Below are positions 34,459-42,212 of a DNA stretch of 64,000 bases, piece after piece (within the stretch, counting starts at the first letter, position 1; each line of letters starts with the position of its first letter). This DNA is from DASXUX01 sp036504595. Its GTDB lineage: Bacteria; Planctomycetota; SZUA-567; H5-PLA8. The position numbers were made by a program, and so were the translations under genes. The DNA lies in assembly GCA_036504595.1 (NCBI GenBank), contig DASXUX010000010.1, positions 310,001 through 374,000 of the forward strand. The letters are read 5' to 3'. The notes under the pieces are model-generated. The model did not search any database. It was given only the letters and a program-made list of their open reading frames with translations, and was not told the DNA's origin.

Positions 34459-34686
34459 AGACAAGCTCCTGTGACGTTCTGGTCGAAACGTAACCCAGCC
34501 GACTCCGAGCGGTCTTTAACAGCCTTCAACACAGAGGCACAGAGAACACAGAGGTCACAGAGAATAGATTAGAATTGGAACCGCGGCGAACTCTGCGTCT
34601 CAGCGTTGAAAGCTGTTCTCCTGCCCGGGTTGAACGTTTGCGTCAAAATAGGTACGGAGCAGCGTGCAGTTCGGGACAGGTTTGCG
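34459..34686. other. Sigma/anti-sigma gap with ACAGAGG repeat
   Basis: No gene. Contains CAACACAGAGGCACAGAGAA-type repeats (about 34527-34566), a TCTGCGTCTCAGCGTTGAAAG stretch also seen degenerately near 37140, and otherwise featureless sequence. Confidence 0.6.
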
Positions 34687-35253
34687 CTAGATTTTGCCTT
34701 TGGTTTCGGCGGTCTTCAGACGTTGGCGAACTTGGGCCAGGGCGCGATAGGCGCGCTTTTTGGCCGCGTCGGTTGAGAGGTCAAATTTCGCGGCGATTTC
34801 TTCAAAGCACCAGCCCGCATGAATGCGCAGGATGAGAATTTCGCGATCTTCCGCGGGGAGTTCCTGAAGCGCGCGTTGAGCGTCGAGATATTCCTCGCGG
34901 GCCTCGGCGTGAACAGCGGCATCCGGAGCCGGGTCGCGTTCCGCCGAACTACTGTGGCGCGACGCCGTCGCACGCCGGGCGCGTTCGTCGCGGCAGAGGT
35001 TGCGCAAGATGGTGAAGAACCAAGAGGAGAACGATTGGTCTTTCTGGTACGAAGTCCGTGCGCGAATCACGCGCAGAAAGCACTCCTGCACGGCGTCTTC
35101 GGCGGCAGCGCGGTTGCCCAGAAGCATCTGTGCGGCGTGCAGCGCTCGATCCATGTGGCGCGCGACGATTTGTTCGAACAGAAGATTGTCGCCGCTGCGG
35201 GCGAACGCCGTCATCAACTCCTCGTCGGTGGGATTGCTTGAACTCAGCGACAT
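34687..35253 (-). CDS. ECF-family RNA polymerase sigma factor
   Basis: 188 residues. Region 2 is seen in FEQIVARHMDRALHAAQMLL, NRAAAEDAVQECFLRVI and SFSSWFFTILRNLCRDERAR (promoter -10 recognition and core binding). Region 4 in LPAEDREILILRIHAGWCFE, then EIAAKFDLSTDAAKKRAYRA, forms the -35 helix-turn-helix. No extra domains. It directs RNA polymerase to stress or envelope genes and is presumably held inactive by the anti-sigma/PQQ protein encoded next. AAAGG precedes the ATG. Confidence 0.92.
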   Translation of the reverse strand: MSLSSSNPTDEELMTAFARSGDNLLFEQIVARHMDRALHAAQMLLGNRAAAEDAVQECFLRVIRARTSYQKDQSFSSWFFTILRNLCRDERARRATASRHSSSAERDPAPDAAVHAEAREEYLDAQRALQELPAEDREILILRIHAGWCFEEIAAKFDLSTDAAKKRAYRALAQVRQRLKTAETKGKI

Positions 35254-35593
35254 GAGGGCCTTTTTACTACCGCATGGGGGCGGTGAAAAGGTGGGGTTCA
35301 GGGTTCAGGGGTCAGGGTTCGGGGTAAAATGTTCCTGAATTAGGTTGACGTTAAGGTGTCATATATGGTATATAGTTGGGTAGAGGTCGTTCCGAAACAT
35401 ATTGATCTCGGACTGGCGTTGATTAAACGCTGGCGAGGGAAACCGGGCGAATCTCGAATATCGCAGGACTGATCCACGGACAATCTAGCAGCTTGTAGCG
35501 CGACGATGGCGTCACGTGCTTGCGTAGCATGTGACGGGTGGCGCGTGGCGGGTGACGGGTGGAATCGTTTGCGATGAGGTGGAGGGTGGGAGC
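35254..35593. other. Divergent intergenic region with repeats
   Basis: About 340 bases between the sigma gene and the AraC-like gene. Contains GGTTCAGGGTTCAGGGGTC repeats (35294-35325), an AT-rich patch around TATATGGTATATAG (35362-35375), and GTGACGGGTGG-type repeats (35529-35563). GGTGGAGGGTGGGAGC leads into ATG 35594. No gene seen. Confidence 0.55.
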
Positions 35594-36976
35594 ATGGGAA
35601 TTCAGAATTCAGAGAGCAGAATGCAGAATGGCGGAGGCGAGTGCGGTAGCACGAATGGAGGCGAGAGTGCTACGCAGGATATTGGCGCCCCCTCACCCCT
35701 AACCCCTCTCCCTCGCGGGGGAGAGGGGGACCGAGGGGCACGCTTGAGTTCGCCGCAAAAGGACGCGGCGAACACAAGCGTGGCACCCTGCACTATGGAT
35801 GAAGACACGGGCAGCCAACAGCAAAGCGGCGGTGCCGCGGCCGAAGGGGCTGCCCGTGGCACTGGAACGACGGAACGGAGGCGGAATCCGGAGTTGGTGA
35901 GGATGTTGGGGTTGGAGCCGGAGGATTTGCTGGATCCGGGGAAGTCGATGTTGTCGGGTGGGTTGCAACGGCTGTGGGCGACTCAGCGGGCGATGGAGTT
36001 GCCTCTGAAAACGGAGCAGGAAGAAGAAGAGGAAGGCCGGGAGCTGACGAAAGAGGAAAAGGAGGAACTGGAGTATCAGCGGCTGAAGGCGATCGAGGAT
36101 TCGCCGTGCTGCAAGGCAGTGCCGGACGAAGAGCCGGAAGCGCCGCCGCCGCTGTGGCGATCGATGACGGGGATTTTTCCGGAGAACGAGCGGGCGATGT
36201 CGCCGGCGGGCCGGGCGATGCGGCTGGAAGAGTTCGTCGACGTCGTGATGAAACTGCTGCGGTATGAGATGGAGCAGGAGCAGGCCAAGCCGAACATTTA
36301 TCACACGGTGTTTTGGGATCCGTTGCCGCAGGTTTGTTTTGCGCTGGGGATCGCTCGGGCGCAGTTGACGCGGCTGAGCCGCGAGGCGACGGGGTTGAGC
36401 GCGCATGAACTGGTGGATGCGATTCGCGTCGAGAAGGTGAAAGAGAAGATGAAAGAAGAAGTGAGGAAACGAATTCAGAATTCAGAGAGCAGAATGCAGA
36501 AAGGAACGGAAGGGCTCACCACAGAGGACGCGGAGGACACAGAGGACGGGCTTAAAAGGAAGGCAACGGTCGCGAGTGTCTACGCGGAGATCAAGAAAGA
36601 GCGGAAGGGGCCGCAATTTCATCGCGGGGTTTGGGCGCTGGGGTTTGGGTTTCCGAACTATCTGAGGTTTTATCGGGCGTGCCTGTTTTACTACAGGCTC
36701 GCGCCGCAGCAGTTGGAACTGGTCGCGATTCAGGAGGTGCTCGCGGAGGAAAACGGGGGCGAAACGGCCGGCACGGAGGCCGGCACCACCACGGCCGGCA
36801 CGGAGGCCGGCGCTACCGACGGAAGCGAGGCTGAGAAAAAAGAGGAGGAGGCGCGAGTGCGGGAGGCTTGCGCTCAGGTGCGTGCGCGCCACGTGCAATT
36901 TTTTACAGAGATCACGCGGAGGGTTTGGCAAGAGGTCTATGAAGGAGGGAAGGGCGCTGAAGCGGCGGCGGGATGA
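35594..36976 (+). CDS. AraC-like DNA-binding protein invaded by repeats
   Basis: 460 residues from ATG 35594. The core is Glu-rich helical (ELTKEEKEELEYQRLKAIED). At about 246-290, LGIARAQLTRLSREATGLSA, then HELVDAIRVEKVKEKM, resembles the first helix-turn-helix of an AraC domain. At about 345-375, WALGFGFPNYLRFYRACLFY, then YRLAPQQLE, resembles the second. They are normally separated by about 10 residues but here by over 50, part of it repeat-derived (IQNSESRMQ; LTTEDAEDTEDG). Further repeats: IQNSESRMQN near the start, PLTPLPRGGEGDRG, the hairpin element at 35737-35862, and TAGTEAGTTTAGTEAGAT at 36764-36817. Regulatory function is inferred; it may be a decaying gene that keeps its frame. 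Confidence 0.5.
   Translation: MGIQNSESRMQNGGGECGSTNGGESATQDIGAPSPLTPLPRGGEGDRGARLSSPQKDAANTSVAPCTMDEDTGSQQQSGGAAAEGAARGTGTTERRRNPELVRMLGLEPEDLLDPGKSMLSGGLQRLWATQRAMELPLKTEQEEEEEGRELTKEEKEELEYQRLKAIEDSPCCKAVPDEEPEAPPPLWRSMTGIFPENERAMSPAGRAMRLEEFVDVVMKLLRYEMEQEQAKPNIYHTVFWDPLPQVCFALGIARAQLTRLSREATGLSAHELVDAIRVEKVKEKMKEEVRKRIQNSESRMQKGTEGLTTEDAEDTEDGLKRKATVASVYAEIKKERKGPQFHRGVWALGFGFPNYLRFYRACLFYYRLAPQQLELVAIQEVLAEENGGETAGTEAGTTTAGTEAGATDGSEAEKKEEEARVREACAQVRARHVQFFTEITRRVWQEVYEGGKGAEAAAG
35737..35862. repeat. Paired hairpin element inside the AraC-like gene
   Basis: Hairpin one (35739-35786): outer CACGCTTG with CAAGCGTG, mismatch AG against CA, inner TTCGCCGC with GCGGCGAA, loop AAAAGGAC, ending GTGGCACC. 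Hairpin two (35805-35862): outer CACGGGCAGCC with GGCTGCCCGTG and an irregular centre. Both lie in the open frame. A GGGGGAGAGGGGGACCG repeat precedes them. Confidence 0.8.
36764..36817. repeat. Two tandem GCCGGC elements in the AraC-like gene
   Basis: 27-base units at 36764-36790 and 36791-36817, both beginning ACGGCCGGCACGGAGGCC, encode TAGTEAGTT and TAGTEAGAT in frame. Identical in core to the pair at 13234-13293, which is read on the opposite strand. Confidence 0.85.
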
Positions 36977-37231
36977 GCGGATTTTGGATTTTTGATTTTG
37001 GATTTTGGATTTTGGATTAAGCGGCGAACGCGAAAGCGGGAAGGCGGACGACCACGGACGAACCGGAGCAGCGGGCGAGGACGCCCGCACTACGGCCGCT
37101 CCCTTACGGTCGCGGTTCTGATGCGCGCGGCGTCGCCAGGTTCTCTGCGGCTCCGTGTTGAAGTCGTGGGCTTTTGGGTGGGCTTAGGCGGGCGGGGCGG
37201 CGGCATGGCGAAGCGGGGCGGCGAAAGCCTA
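36977..37231. other. Repeat-rich gap
   Basis: No gene. Contains TTTTGGATTTTGGATTTTGG repeats (36981-37018), a GCGGGCGAGGACGCCCGC palindrome (about 37071-37088) of the type also stacked before batD, and a GC-rich GGGCGGGGCGGCGGC run. Confidence 0.6.
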
Positions 37232-37268
37232 CAAAAAGCCCCTCGGCGTTTGGCGCCAAGGGGCTTTT
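37232..37268. terminator. Strong bidirectional rho-independent terminator
   Basis: AAAAAGCCCC at the left arm pairs with GGGGCTTTT at the right, through a continuing CTCGGCG / CGCCAAG stem, giving about 14 paired positions with U-tracts on both strands. It lies downstream of the minus-strand Rid-like gene (stop at 37300) and also downstream of the plus-strand AraC-like gene. Confidence 0.9.
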
Positions 37269-37299
37269 GATGAACAGACGCGACTCTGAGTGGCTTGCG

Positions 37300-38478
37300 C
37301 TACAGGCTGCGCGCGCCGGGGCAGGCGGCGGCTTCGAGTTCGAAGAGCAGCTCGGGGCGGCAGACGTCGGCGATGCAGGTGATGATCGGCCAGTCCAGTT
37401 CGGCGGAGAGCTCGTTCCAGACGCGCTCGACTTCCGGCGTCTTGCAGTAGGCGATGCCCTGCACGACTTCGTTATCGCGGCAGTCGATGTCCTTGATCAC
37501 GGCCTTCACGTTCGCCAAGGTCTCAGTAATCTGCGCGCGAGGATCGCCGATGTGGCCGCTGGCGCCGGAGGTGTCGATATCGGCCGTTCCCGAAATGTAG
37601 CCGACCTCGCCGGCAGGCATCTGTGCGCGAGCGCCGCGCGAGAAAGCCGAGCCGTAGTTGAAGGCCGAGTGCTGGTTGCCGGCGACCGGATAGTATTTCG
37701 TCGCCTGTTGCGGGCCGCCGAAGACCGCCATGATGTCCACGCAGCACTGTGGAACCTTGCCGTTCTTCTTTTTCTTGAGGACCGGTTCGATCACGCCCGG
37801 CGCGATGCCGATGCCGGTGCTGGCCGGCAAGCGCGTGTCGCCCACGCATTCGCCCAGCAGCTTGCGCGCAAGGAAGAACTCGCGGCGGACCTTGTTGAAC
37901 TCGGCGTAGTCGCGGTCGATGTCCTTCAGGAACCACCACGTCCGCGCAATCGAATAGAAATCGCCGCCGGCCAGCGTCACCAATTCTTCGGCTTTTTCGA
38001 ACGCGCGCTTGGACTGCGGCCCAAACTCCCCGGCTTCCGGAGCCTGAATCTGCGAGAGCGTCACGTACTTGCGCTCCCCGACTTTCAGGATGCGGCCGGA
38101 GCCCAAGCTCTTTTTGACAAGCGGCTCAGGTTTGCCGACGCCTGCGACGGCATGGATTTGCACGCCGGCCAGCGGGCCGGCGAAACCTGGCGCGACAGCC
38201 AGCCACGTCGGCGGAACGCCGTCATCGAACGAACCGTATGCGGACGCGCGGATGGGAGCGGCCTGCTGGAGCGCGGCCGCGGTGCCGACGACACGTTCTT
38301 CGAGAATGCAGGCTTCATGGGCTTTCAGAAGGCGCGCGATTCCGGAAAACGCTTCCTTCGCTTGCGTGACGACCGGTGCGCCGGGCGCGGGCAGAACCGT
38401 GATGTACAGTTCAACGGCGTCGCCGGAGCGGATGACACGGGTGTCGATGCAAGCAGATGTCGCTGCGAGATCGCTCAT
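37300..38478 (-). CDS. Rid/YjgF-like (chorismatase-like) protein
   Basis: 392 residues, longer than the 130-residue RidA proteins. The double YjgF-like arrangement and IARTWWFLKDIDRDYAEFNK, then VRREFFLARKLLG, followed by STGIGIAP resemble FkbO/Hyg5-type chorismatases and their uncharacterised relatives. The C-terminal part AVIKDIDCRDNEVVQGIAYC is a typical YjgF strand-helix. Whether the chorismatase residues are conserved cannot be judged without alignment. The ATG overlaps the stop of the cytochrome gene as ATGA, so the two are translated together; no other aromatic-pathway gene is near. Confidence 0.62.
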   Translation of the reverse strand: MSDLAATSACIDTRVIRSGDAVELYITVLPAPGAPVVTQAKEAFSGIARLLKAHEACILEERVVGTAAALQQAAPIRASAYGSFDDGVPPTWLAVAPGFAGPLAGVQIHAVAGVGKPEPLVKKSLGSGRILKVGERKYVTLSQIQAPEAGEFGPQSKRAFEKAEELVTLAGGDFYSIARTWWFLKDIDRDYAEFNKVRREFFLARKLLGECVGDTRLPASTGIGIAPGVIEPVLKKKKNGKVPQCCVDIMAVFGGPQQATKYYPVAGNQHSAFNYGSAFSRGARAQMPAGEVGYISGTADIDTSGASGHIGDPRAQITETLANVKAVIKDIDCRDNEVVQGIAYCKTPEVERVWNELSAELDWPIITCIADVCRPELLFELEAAACPGARSL

Positions 38479-40391
38479 AGTGAGTTTAGATACTCCACTA
38501 GTGCGTCAATGTCCTGAGCCGAGAGACCGGAGGTCACCCCATGTTCATTGTTCGGATTCATCTTCGTGATCACGTCTTTGAGCGTCGCGGCCGAGCCGTC
38601 GTGGAGATAGGGCCGGGTGCGCCAGACTTCGAGCAGGGTCGGCGTGAAGAAATTGGCGGTGTTGTCGAAGGAACGTTTCGTGCCGACATCGTGCTCCTTC
38701 AGGTCGGTGTGGTATTCGCCGGTGTGGCAGGTGCCGCACTTGGCCGAATCGCCTTTGAAAATCTTCTCGCCCTTCTTGGCCAGATCGCTCATCTTTCCGT
38801 CCTTCAAGAACGGGCTGGCATCGGGCTTCAGAGAGCGCAGATACGCCTGCACCGCGTTGACTTCCTGCTCCGTCGGGACGCGGAATTTGATGTGCTTGAA
38901 TCCGCCCAGGACGGACGCTTCCATGTTCGCGCGCGCGCCCTGCCAAGTGGTCGGCGGAGTCAGATGCGCGTAGACGAGCGACTTCGTGTTCTTCGGATTG
39001 CCGATTCCGTCGTTGAGCAAATCCCAATTCAGGCCGTCAGCGCGCTGATCGGACGGGTGGCAAGTGACGCAGCTCAGCCAGTTCTGATAGGTCGTGATGC
39101 CGTCATGGAAGAGCATCTCGCCTTGGCGAACCAGGTCGGCTGTCGGCTGAGCGCCCAGGGGCAGCTTGGCTTCGACCTTGCCGGTGGCGCCGTCGAAGAG
39201 AACTGCTTCGCCGGTGAAGTACGTCGCAACGGCGACGGTCTTGCCGTCAGCCGAGACGTCCATGCCGCGCGGACCATCGCCGGGGATTTCGAACTTTTCG
39301 GTCAGGCCCATCGCATAAAGGGCGGCCAGATCGTTGGCCAGAGCGGCGCGCTGCTTGGGATCCTTCTTGATTTCCTGCCAAACCGGAGCGGTCGTCGGAT
39401 CGCGCTTCTTCTCCGCGGCGACTTCGGCGATTCCGCCGGCCAGCAGCTTGTGGAGCGAGCCCATGTCCACCTTCTGCACGCGGCGCACGCCGGCCAGAGA
39501 GACCCAGAGCGTGTTGCCGTCTTTCGAGAGCGCCAAGCCCCACGGATCGGACGCGCCTTCGGAGAGGCGGTCGAGCAGGACGGTGGCGTACTGCGCTTTC
39601 GCGGTCAGGTCGATGATTGTCAATGCGTTGGTGTTGATCCAGCCACGTTCGAGCTGCGTGGTCGGCAGGCTGGTGCGGCCGAGAGTGTGGGCGACATAGG
39701 CCCATTTGCCATCGGGCGAAACCAGCACTTTACGAACGCTGGTCGAACCAGCCGGCAGAAGAATGCTGCTGATCACGTTGAACTTTTCGAGGTCGATCAA
39801 CGTGATGGCCGCCGCGCAGTCCGGATCCACGGCAGGCATAGCCGGAAGCAGGTTGCCTACAACGGCCAGCGGGGCGGTCGGACTGACCGCGACAAAGTAC
39901 GGATTGCGCGGCACGGCGACGCAGGCTTCCTGCTTGCCGCTGGCGACGTTGATGATGGACACGTTGTCGGTGAAGCTGTTCGCCACGACGAGCAGGCCAC
40001 CCTTGAGGGCCACGCCCACGGGCCGCACGCCAGTTGGCAGATGGCGCAGCACCTTGCCCGAGGCATCGACCTCCGCCACCGAGTCGGCTTCGTACTCGGC
40101 GACGTAGACCTTCGAGCCGTCTGCGGCCCAAGCCACCGCGTTGCCGCCGCCCTTCAGTTCGGCTTCGCAGGCGATTTTCTTGCCGGCGACGTCGAAGAAG
40201 ACCAGGGACTTTGCGGTGCGATCGGAGACCGCCAGCAGTTTGCCGTCGGGTGAGAAAGCGGCGTCGAACGCGGAGCGATATTTTTCGCCCGCGCTGGCCA
40301 GAGGTGACAGGAGCACCCCGCAAAGCAGAGCGAGAACCACTGTGGAGGTCGCTCGAACAGCCCAAGTGTGGTGAGGATTATTGTGAAGCAT
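38475..40391 (-). CDS. Periplasmic YncE-like beta-propeller with di-heme cytochrome c domain
   Basis: 638 residues. A signal peptide (STVVLALLCGVLLSPLASA) precedes a seven-blade-like propeller (residues about 35-410; FSPDGKLLAVSDRTAKSLVF, FTDNVSIINVASGKQEACV). Two c-type heme sites follow: CVTCH (about residue 440) and CGTCH (about residue 550), each with a distal Met candidate. VWRTRPYLHDGSAATLKDVI is typical of MauG/CCP-like di-heme domains. It is likely an electron-transfer or peroxidase-type enzyme in the periplasm. AGAAGGAG precedes the ATG, and AT-rich DNA lies upstream. Translation is coupled to the Rid-like gene. Confidence 0.83.
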   Translation of the reverse strand: MLHNNPHHTWAVRATSTVVLALLCGVLLSPLASAGEKYRSAFDAAFSPDGKLLAVSDRTAKSLVFFDVAGKKIACEAELKGGGNAVAWAADGSKVYVAEYEADSVAEVDASGKVLRHLPTGVRPVGVALKGGLLVVANSFTDNVSIINVASGKQEACVAVPRNPYFVAVSPTAPLAVVGNLLPAMPAVDPDCAAAITLIDLEKFNVISSILLPAGSTSVRKVLVSPDGKWAYVAHTLGRTSLPTTQLERGWINTNALTIIDLTAKAQYATVLLDRLSEGASDPWGLALSKDGNTLWVSLAGVRRVQKVDMGSLHKLLAGGIAEVAAEKKRDPTTAPVWQEIKKDPKQRAALANDLAALYAMGLTEKFEIPGDGPRGMDVSADGKTVAVATYFTGEAVLFDGATGKVEAKLPLGAQPTADLVRQGEMLFHDGITTYQNWLSCVTCHPSDQRADGLNWDLLNDGIGNPKNTKSLVYAHLTPPTTWQGARANMEASVLGGFKHIKFRVPTEQEVNAVQAYLRSLKPDASPFLKDGKMSDLAKKGEKIFKGDSAKCGTCHTGEYHTDLKEHDVGTKRSFDNTANFFTPTLLEVWRTRPYLHDGSAATLKDVITKMNPNNEHGVTSGLSAQDIDALVEYLNSL

Positions 40392-40656
40392 TGGCTCCTT
40401 CTCTTCACTCTCAAGTCAGCGCGGCCGCGCTGCTGGACCAGTAAAGTTGCCTTACCCCCGCAGGCAAGGTCGCCGAGCTTAGACAACAGTTCTAGTTCTT
40501 TTACACCGCTGTTTTCAGTGCGTCACTGTTTTATCATTTTTTCTTGAAGATGTAATGGATAAACCTAACACCTTTTTAGAATCGGATGTTCCAAAAACAA
40601 CGTTCTATTGTTAGTACAAAAGAATCGAAAAATTCGTTTTGAAAAGGAAAGCGTTG
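40392..40656. other. AT-rich leader region of the cytochrome gene
   Basis: 265 bases, clearly poorer in G+C than the surroundings from about 40490 to 40660. The proximal part holds two hairpin candidates in the 5' leader of the cytochrome transcript: a perfect 14-base palindrome AGCGCGGCCGCGCT (40418-40431) and TTGCCT/AGGCAA (40447-40467). No known riboswitch consensus could be fitted. No gene. Confidence 0.6.
40528..40555 (-). promoter_or_regulatory. Candidate promoter for the cytochrome/Rid operon
   Basis: On the minus strand TTACAT (40555-40550) and TAAAAC (40533-40528) are separated by 16 bases within the AT-rich stretch, about 140 bases upstream of the ATG at 40391. A weak match, supported mainly by context. 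Confidence 0.33.
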
Positions 40657-41346
40657 CTAAAGGAATTGATAAACGTCACGCAAGGAAAAGTAAATCCCGA
40701 TGGCGATCAGAATGGCTCCAGCACAGCGTGAAATCGTTCGTACAACGCGGTCTGCGGATTTCAGGCGAGCGCGCGCAACTTCCATCCCGCGCCCACATAA
40801 CAGAATCGTAATGATGACCGGAAGCGCGACGCCCAAGCTATACAACACCGGGTACAGAAGCGTTGAGCCTTGCCCCACGGCCAGCGGCAGCAACGCACCG
40901 AAAAAAAGTCCTGCCGAAGCCGGACAAAACGAAAGTGCGATCAATCCGCCTAAAGGAAAACTGAACCACAATGACCAATCACGGCCATCTTTTGACGAGA
41001 ATTTTTCGAGTTGCGTGGTTGGGCTCCAGCTTCCGAGCAATCCGGCCAGAAGCATCCCGACCAGGATCAACAGCGGCCCGGCGAGCCGCCGACTGTAAAA
41101 TTGGAGGTGCTCCGCCACGACGGGAACGGAAAGCGCGCCCCACACCAACAGCAGCGCGAGCAGTGAATAGGTGAACGCAAGGCCCAGCGCAAACAACAGC
41201 CCCGCCGCCAGAGCGCGCCGCGTCGTACGCGCCTGGCCACACAGAAAGGAGAGTGCCGCCAGATTCGCGGTAAGCGGACAGGGATAGATGGCCGTCAGCA
41301 ACCCGTAGCCGATCGCACCGAGCGCTCCAAGGAGGTACTCGTTCAT
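40657..41346 (-). CDS. CcdA/ArsG-like membrane transporter
   Basis: 229 residues, six hydrophobic segments. YGLLTAIYPCPLTANLAALS contains the Cys-Pro-Cys of the DsbD/CcdA fold, and SFPLGGLIALSFCPASAGLF carries the second conserved Cys in the first helix of the repeat. These two cysteines shuttle electrons across the membrane in CcdA proteins; in the ArsG branch the protein is described as an efflux permease. The thioredoxin-like protein encoded just upstream, overlapping by ATGA, resembles ArsF, so an ArsFG-like pair is a reasonable reading. Substrate unproven. Confidence 0.72.
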   Translation of the reverse strand: MNEYLLGALGAIGYGLLTAIYPCPLTANLAALSFLCGQARTTRRALAAGLLFALGLAFTYSLLALLLVWGALSVPVVAEHLQFYSRRLAGPLLILVGMLLAGLLGSWSPTTQLEKFSSKDGRDWSLWFSFPLGGLIALSFCPASAGLFFGALLPLAVGQGSTLLYPVLYSLGVALPVIITILLCGRGMEVARARLKSADRVVRTISRCAGAILIAIGIYFSLRDVYQFL

Positions 41347-42212
41347 CGCGAGCCCCTCTCTTGGAAGCGAGTCAGTTCGTCGCGGAGCATCGCCACGAAC
41401 TTCTCGCGCGAATCGGTGAGCCGCCAGGCGTCGGCCAGCACTTTGTTGCAGACCTCCGCCTTGTTCCGGACCCCGATCAGCACGACGGAACTGGTGAACA
41501 ATCCGTAGCGTTGCACGAGCGGCTGGTTCTGCGGGTCATCCATATTGATCTCGCGGTAGACGACCTGCTCGTGAGCGAGTTCGCCGGCGAAATAGCGCCC
41601 CAGCGCGTCGGCCGTATACGCCTCCATATTGTTGCAGAACGCGCAGCGCTCTGCCCGATGGAAAAATGCGACCAGCACATAGTCGCCTGCGGGAAGTTGA
41701 AGCGTCTGCGCGACGGTAGCGTTAGTACTGGGTGTGCCACTGCTGGCTGGCCCGGCAGTGCGTGGAAGACGGGTGAAAATCAATACTAGCGTCAGTATCA
41801 CGAATGCCAGCAAGACCCAGCGCAGCGCCAAGAGCCAGCGTGCGCCGCGTGGCGGATGCAGCAATTCGGCGAGCACACTCTGGCGCAGAGCGGCATTAAC
41901 ACTAAAGGAGGGAACTTCCCCTTGCACCGCAATCTCACCGGTCAGCGCGTAGAACGCCACGCGGCAGCCGCCCGGCGGCGCAGGCTGCACGTAGCTTTGC
42001 AGCACGCCTGCTTCGACCAGAACGTTCGCCGCGCCGACGTCGCTGGAGGGACAGCAACCGCCGGCCTCGCGCGGATCGCTGCCGGTGAGAACGAAGTACG
42101 GGTCTTGGCGCTCGATGAGTTTCTTGAGGCGATCGCGCGTGGGGGGAGAGGCGGAGCGCAGGGCGCTCAGCGCGGCGGGGGTGAGCGGATGGGTGGCGTT
42201 CGTGCTTGTCAT
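41343..42212 (-). CDS. Membrane-anchored ArsF-like thioredoxin-fold protein with extra N-terminal domain
   Basis: 289 residues. N-terminal 125 residues: a helical domain with a vicinal-cysteine motif, EAGGCCPSSDVGAANVLVEA, which I do not recognise. One membrane helix follows (LALRWVLLAFVILTLVLIF). The C-terminal 110 residues form a thioredoxin fold: YVLVAFFHRAERCAFCNNME, then YTADALGRYF, then VNMDD-like REINMDDPQNQPLVQRYGL. The redox motif is C-x2-C (CAFC). This C-terminal part matches ArsF-type subunits. The fusion of a CC domain, anchor and ArsF domain is unusual. It overlaps both neighbours by ATGA (41343-41346 and 42209-42212). Confidence 0.68.
   Translation of the reverse strand: MTSTNATHPLTPAALSALRSASPPTRDRLKKLIERQDPYFVLTGSDPREAGGCCPSSDVGAANVLVEAGVLQSYVQPAPPGGCRVAFYALTGEIAVQGEVPSFSVNAALRQSVLAELLHPPRGARWLLALRWVLLAFVILTLVLIFTRLPRTAGPASSGTPSTNATVAQTLQLPAGDYVLVAFFHRAERCAFCNNMEAYTADALGRYFAGELAHEQVVYREINMDDPQNQPLVQRYGLFTSSVVLIGVRNKAEVCNKVLADAWRLTDSREKFVAMLRDELTRFQERGSR

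Noticed and set aside
38541..40253. A 570-codon plus-strand frame opposite the cytochrome gene
   Set aside because: No domain recognisable; the minus strand has a signal peptide and two CxxCH sites.
40392..40486. Leader hairpins considered as a cyclic-di-GMP or fluoride riboswitch
   Set aside because: Neither consensus core can be found; only generic stem-loops remain.
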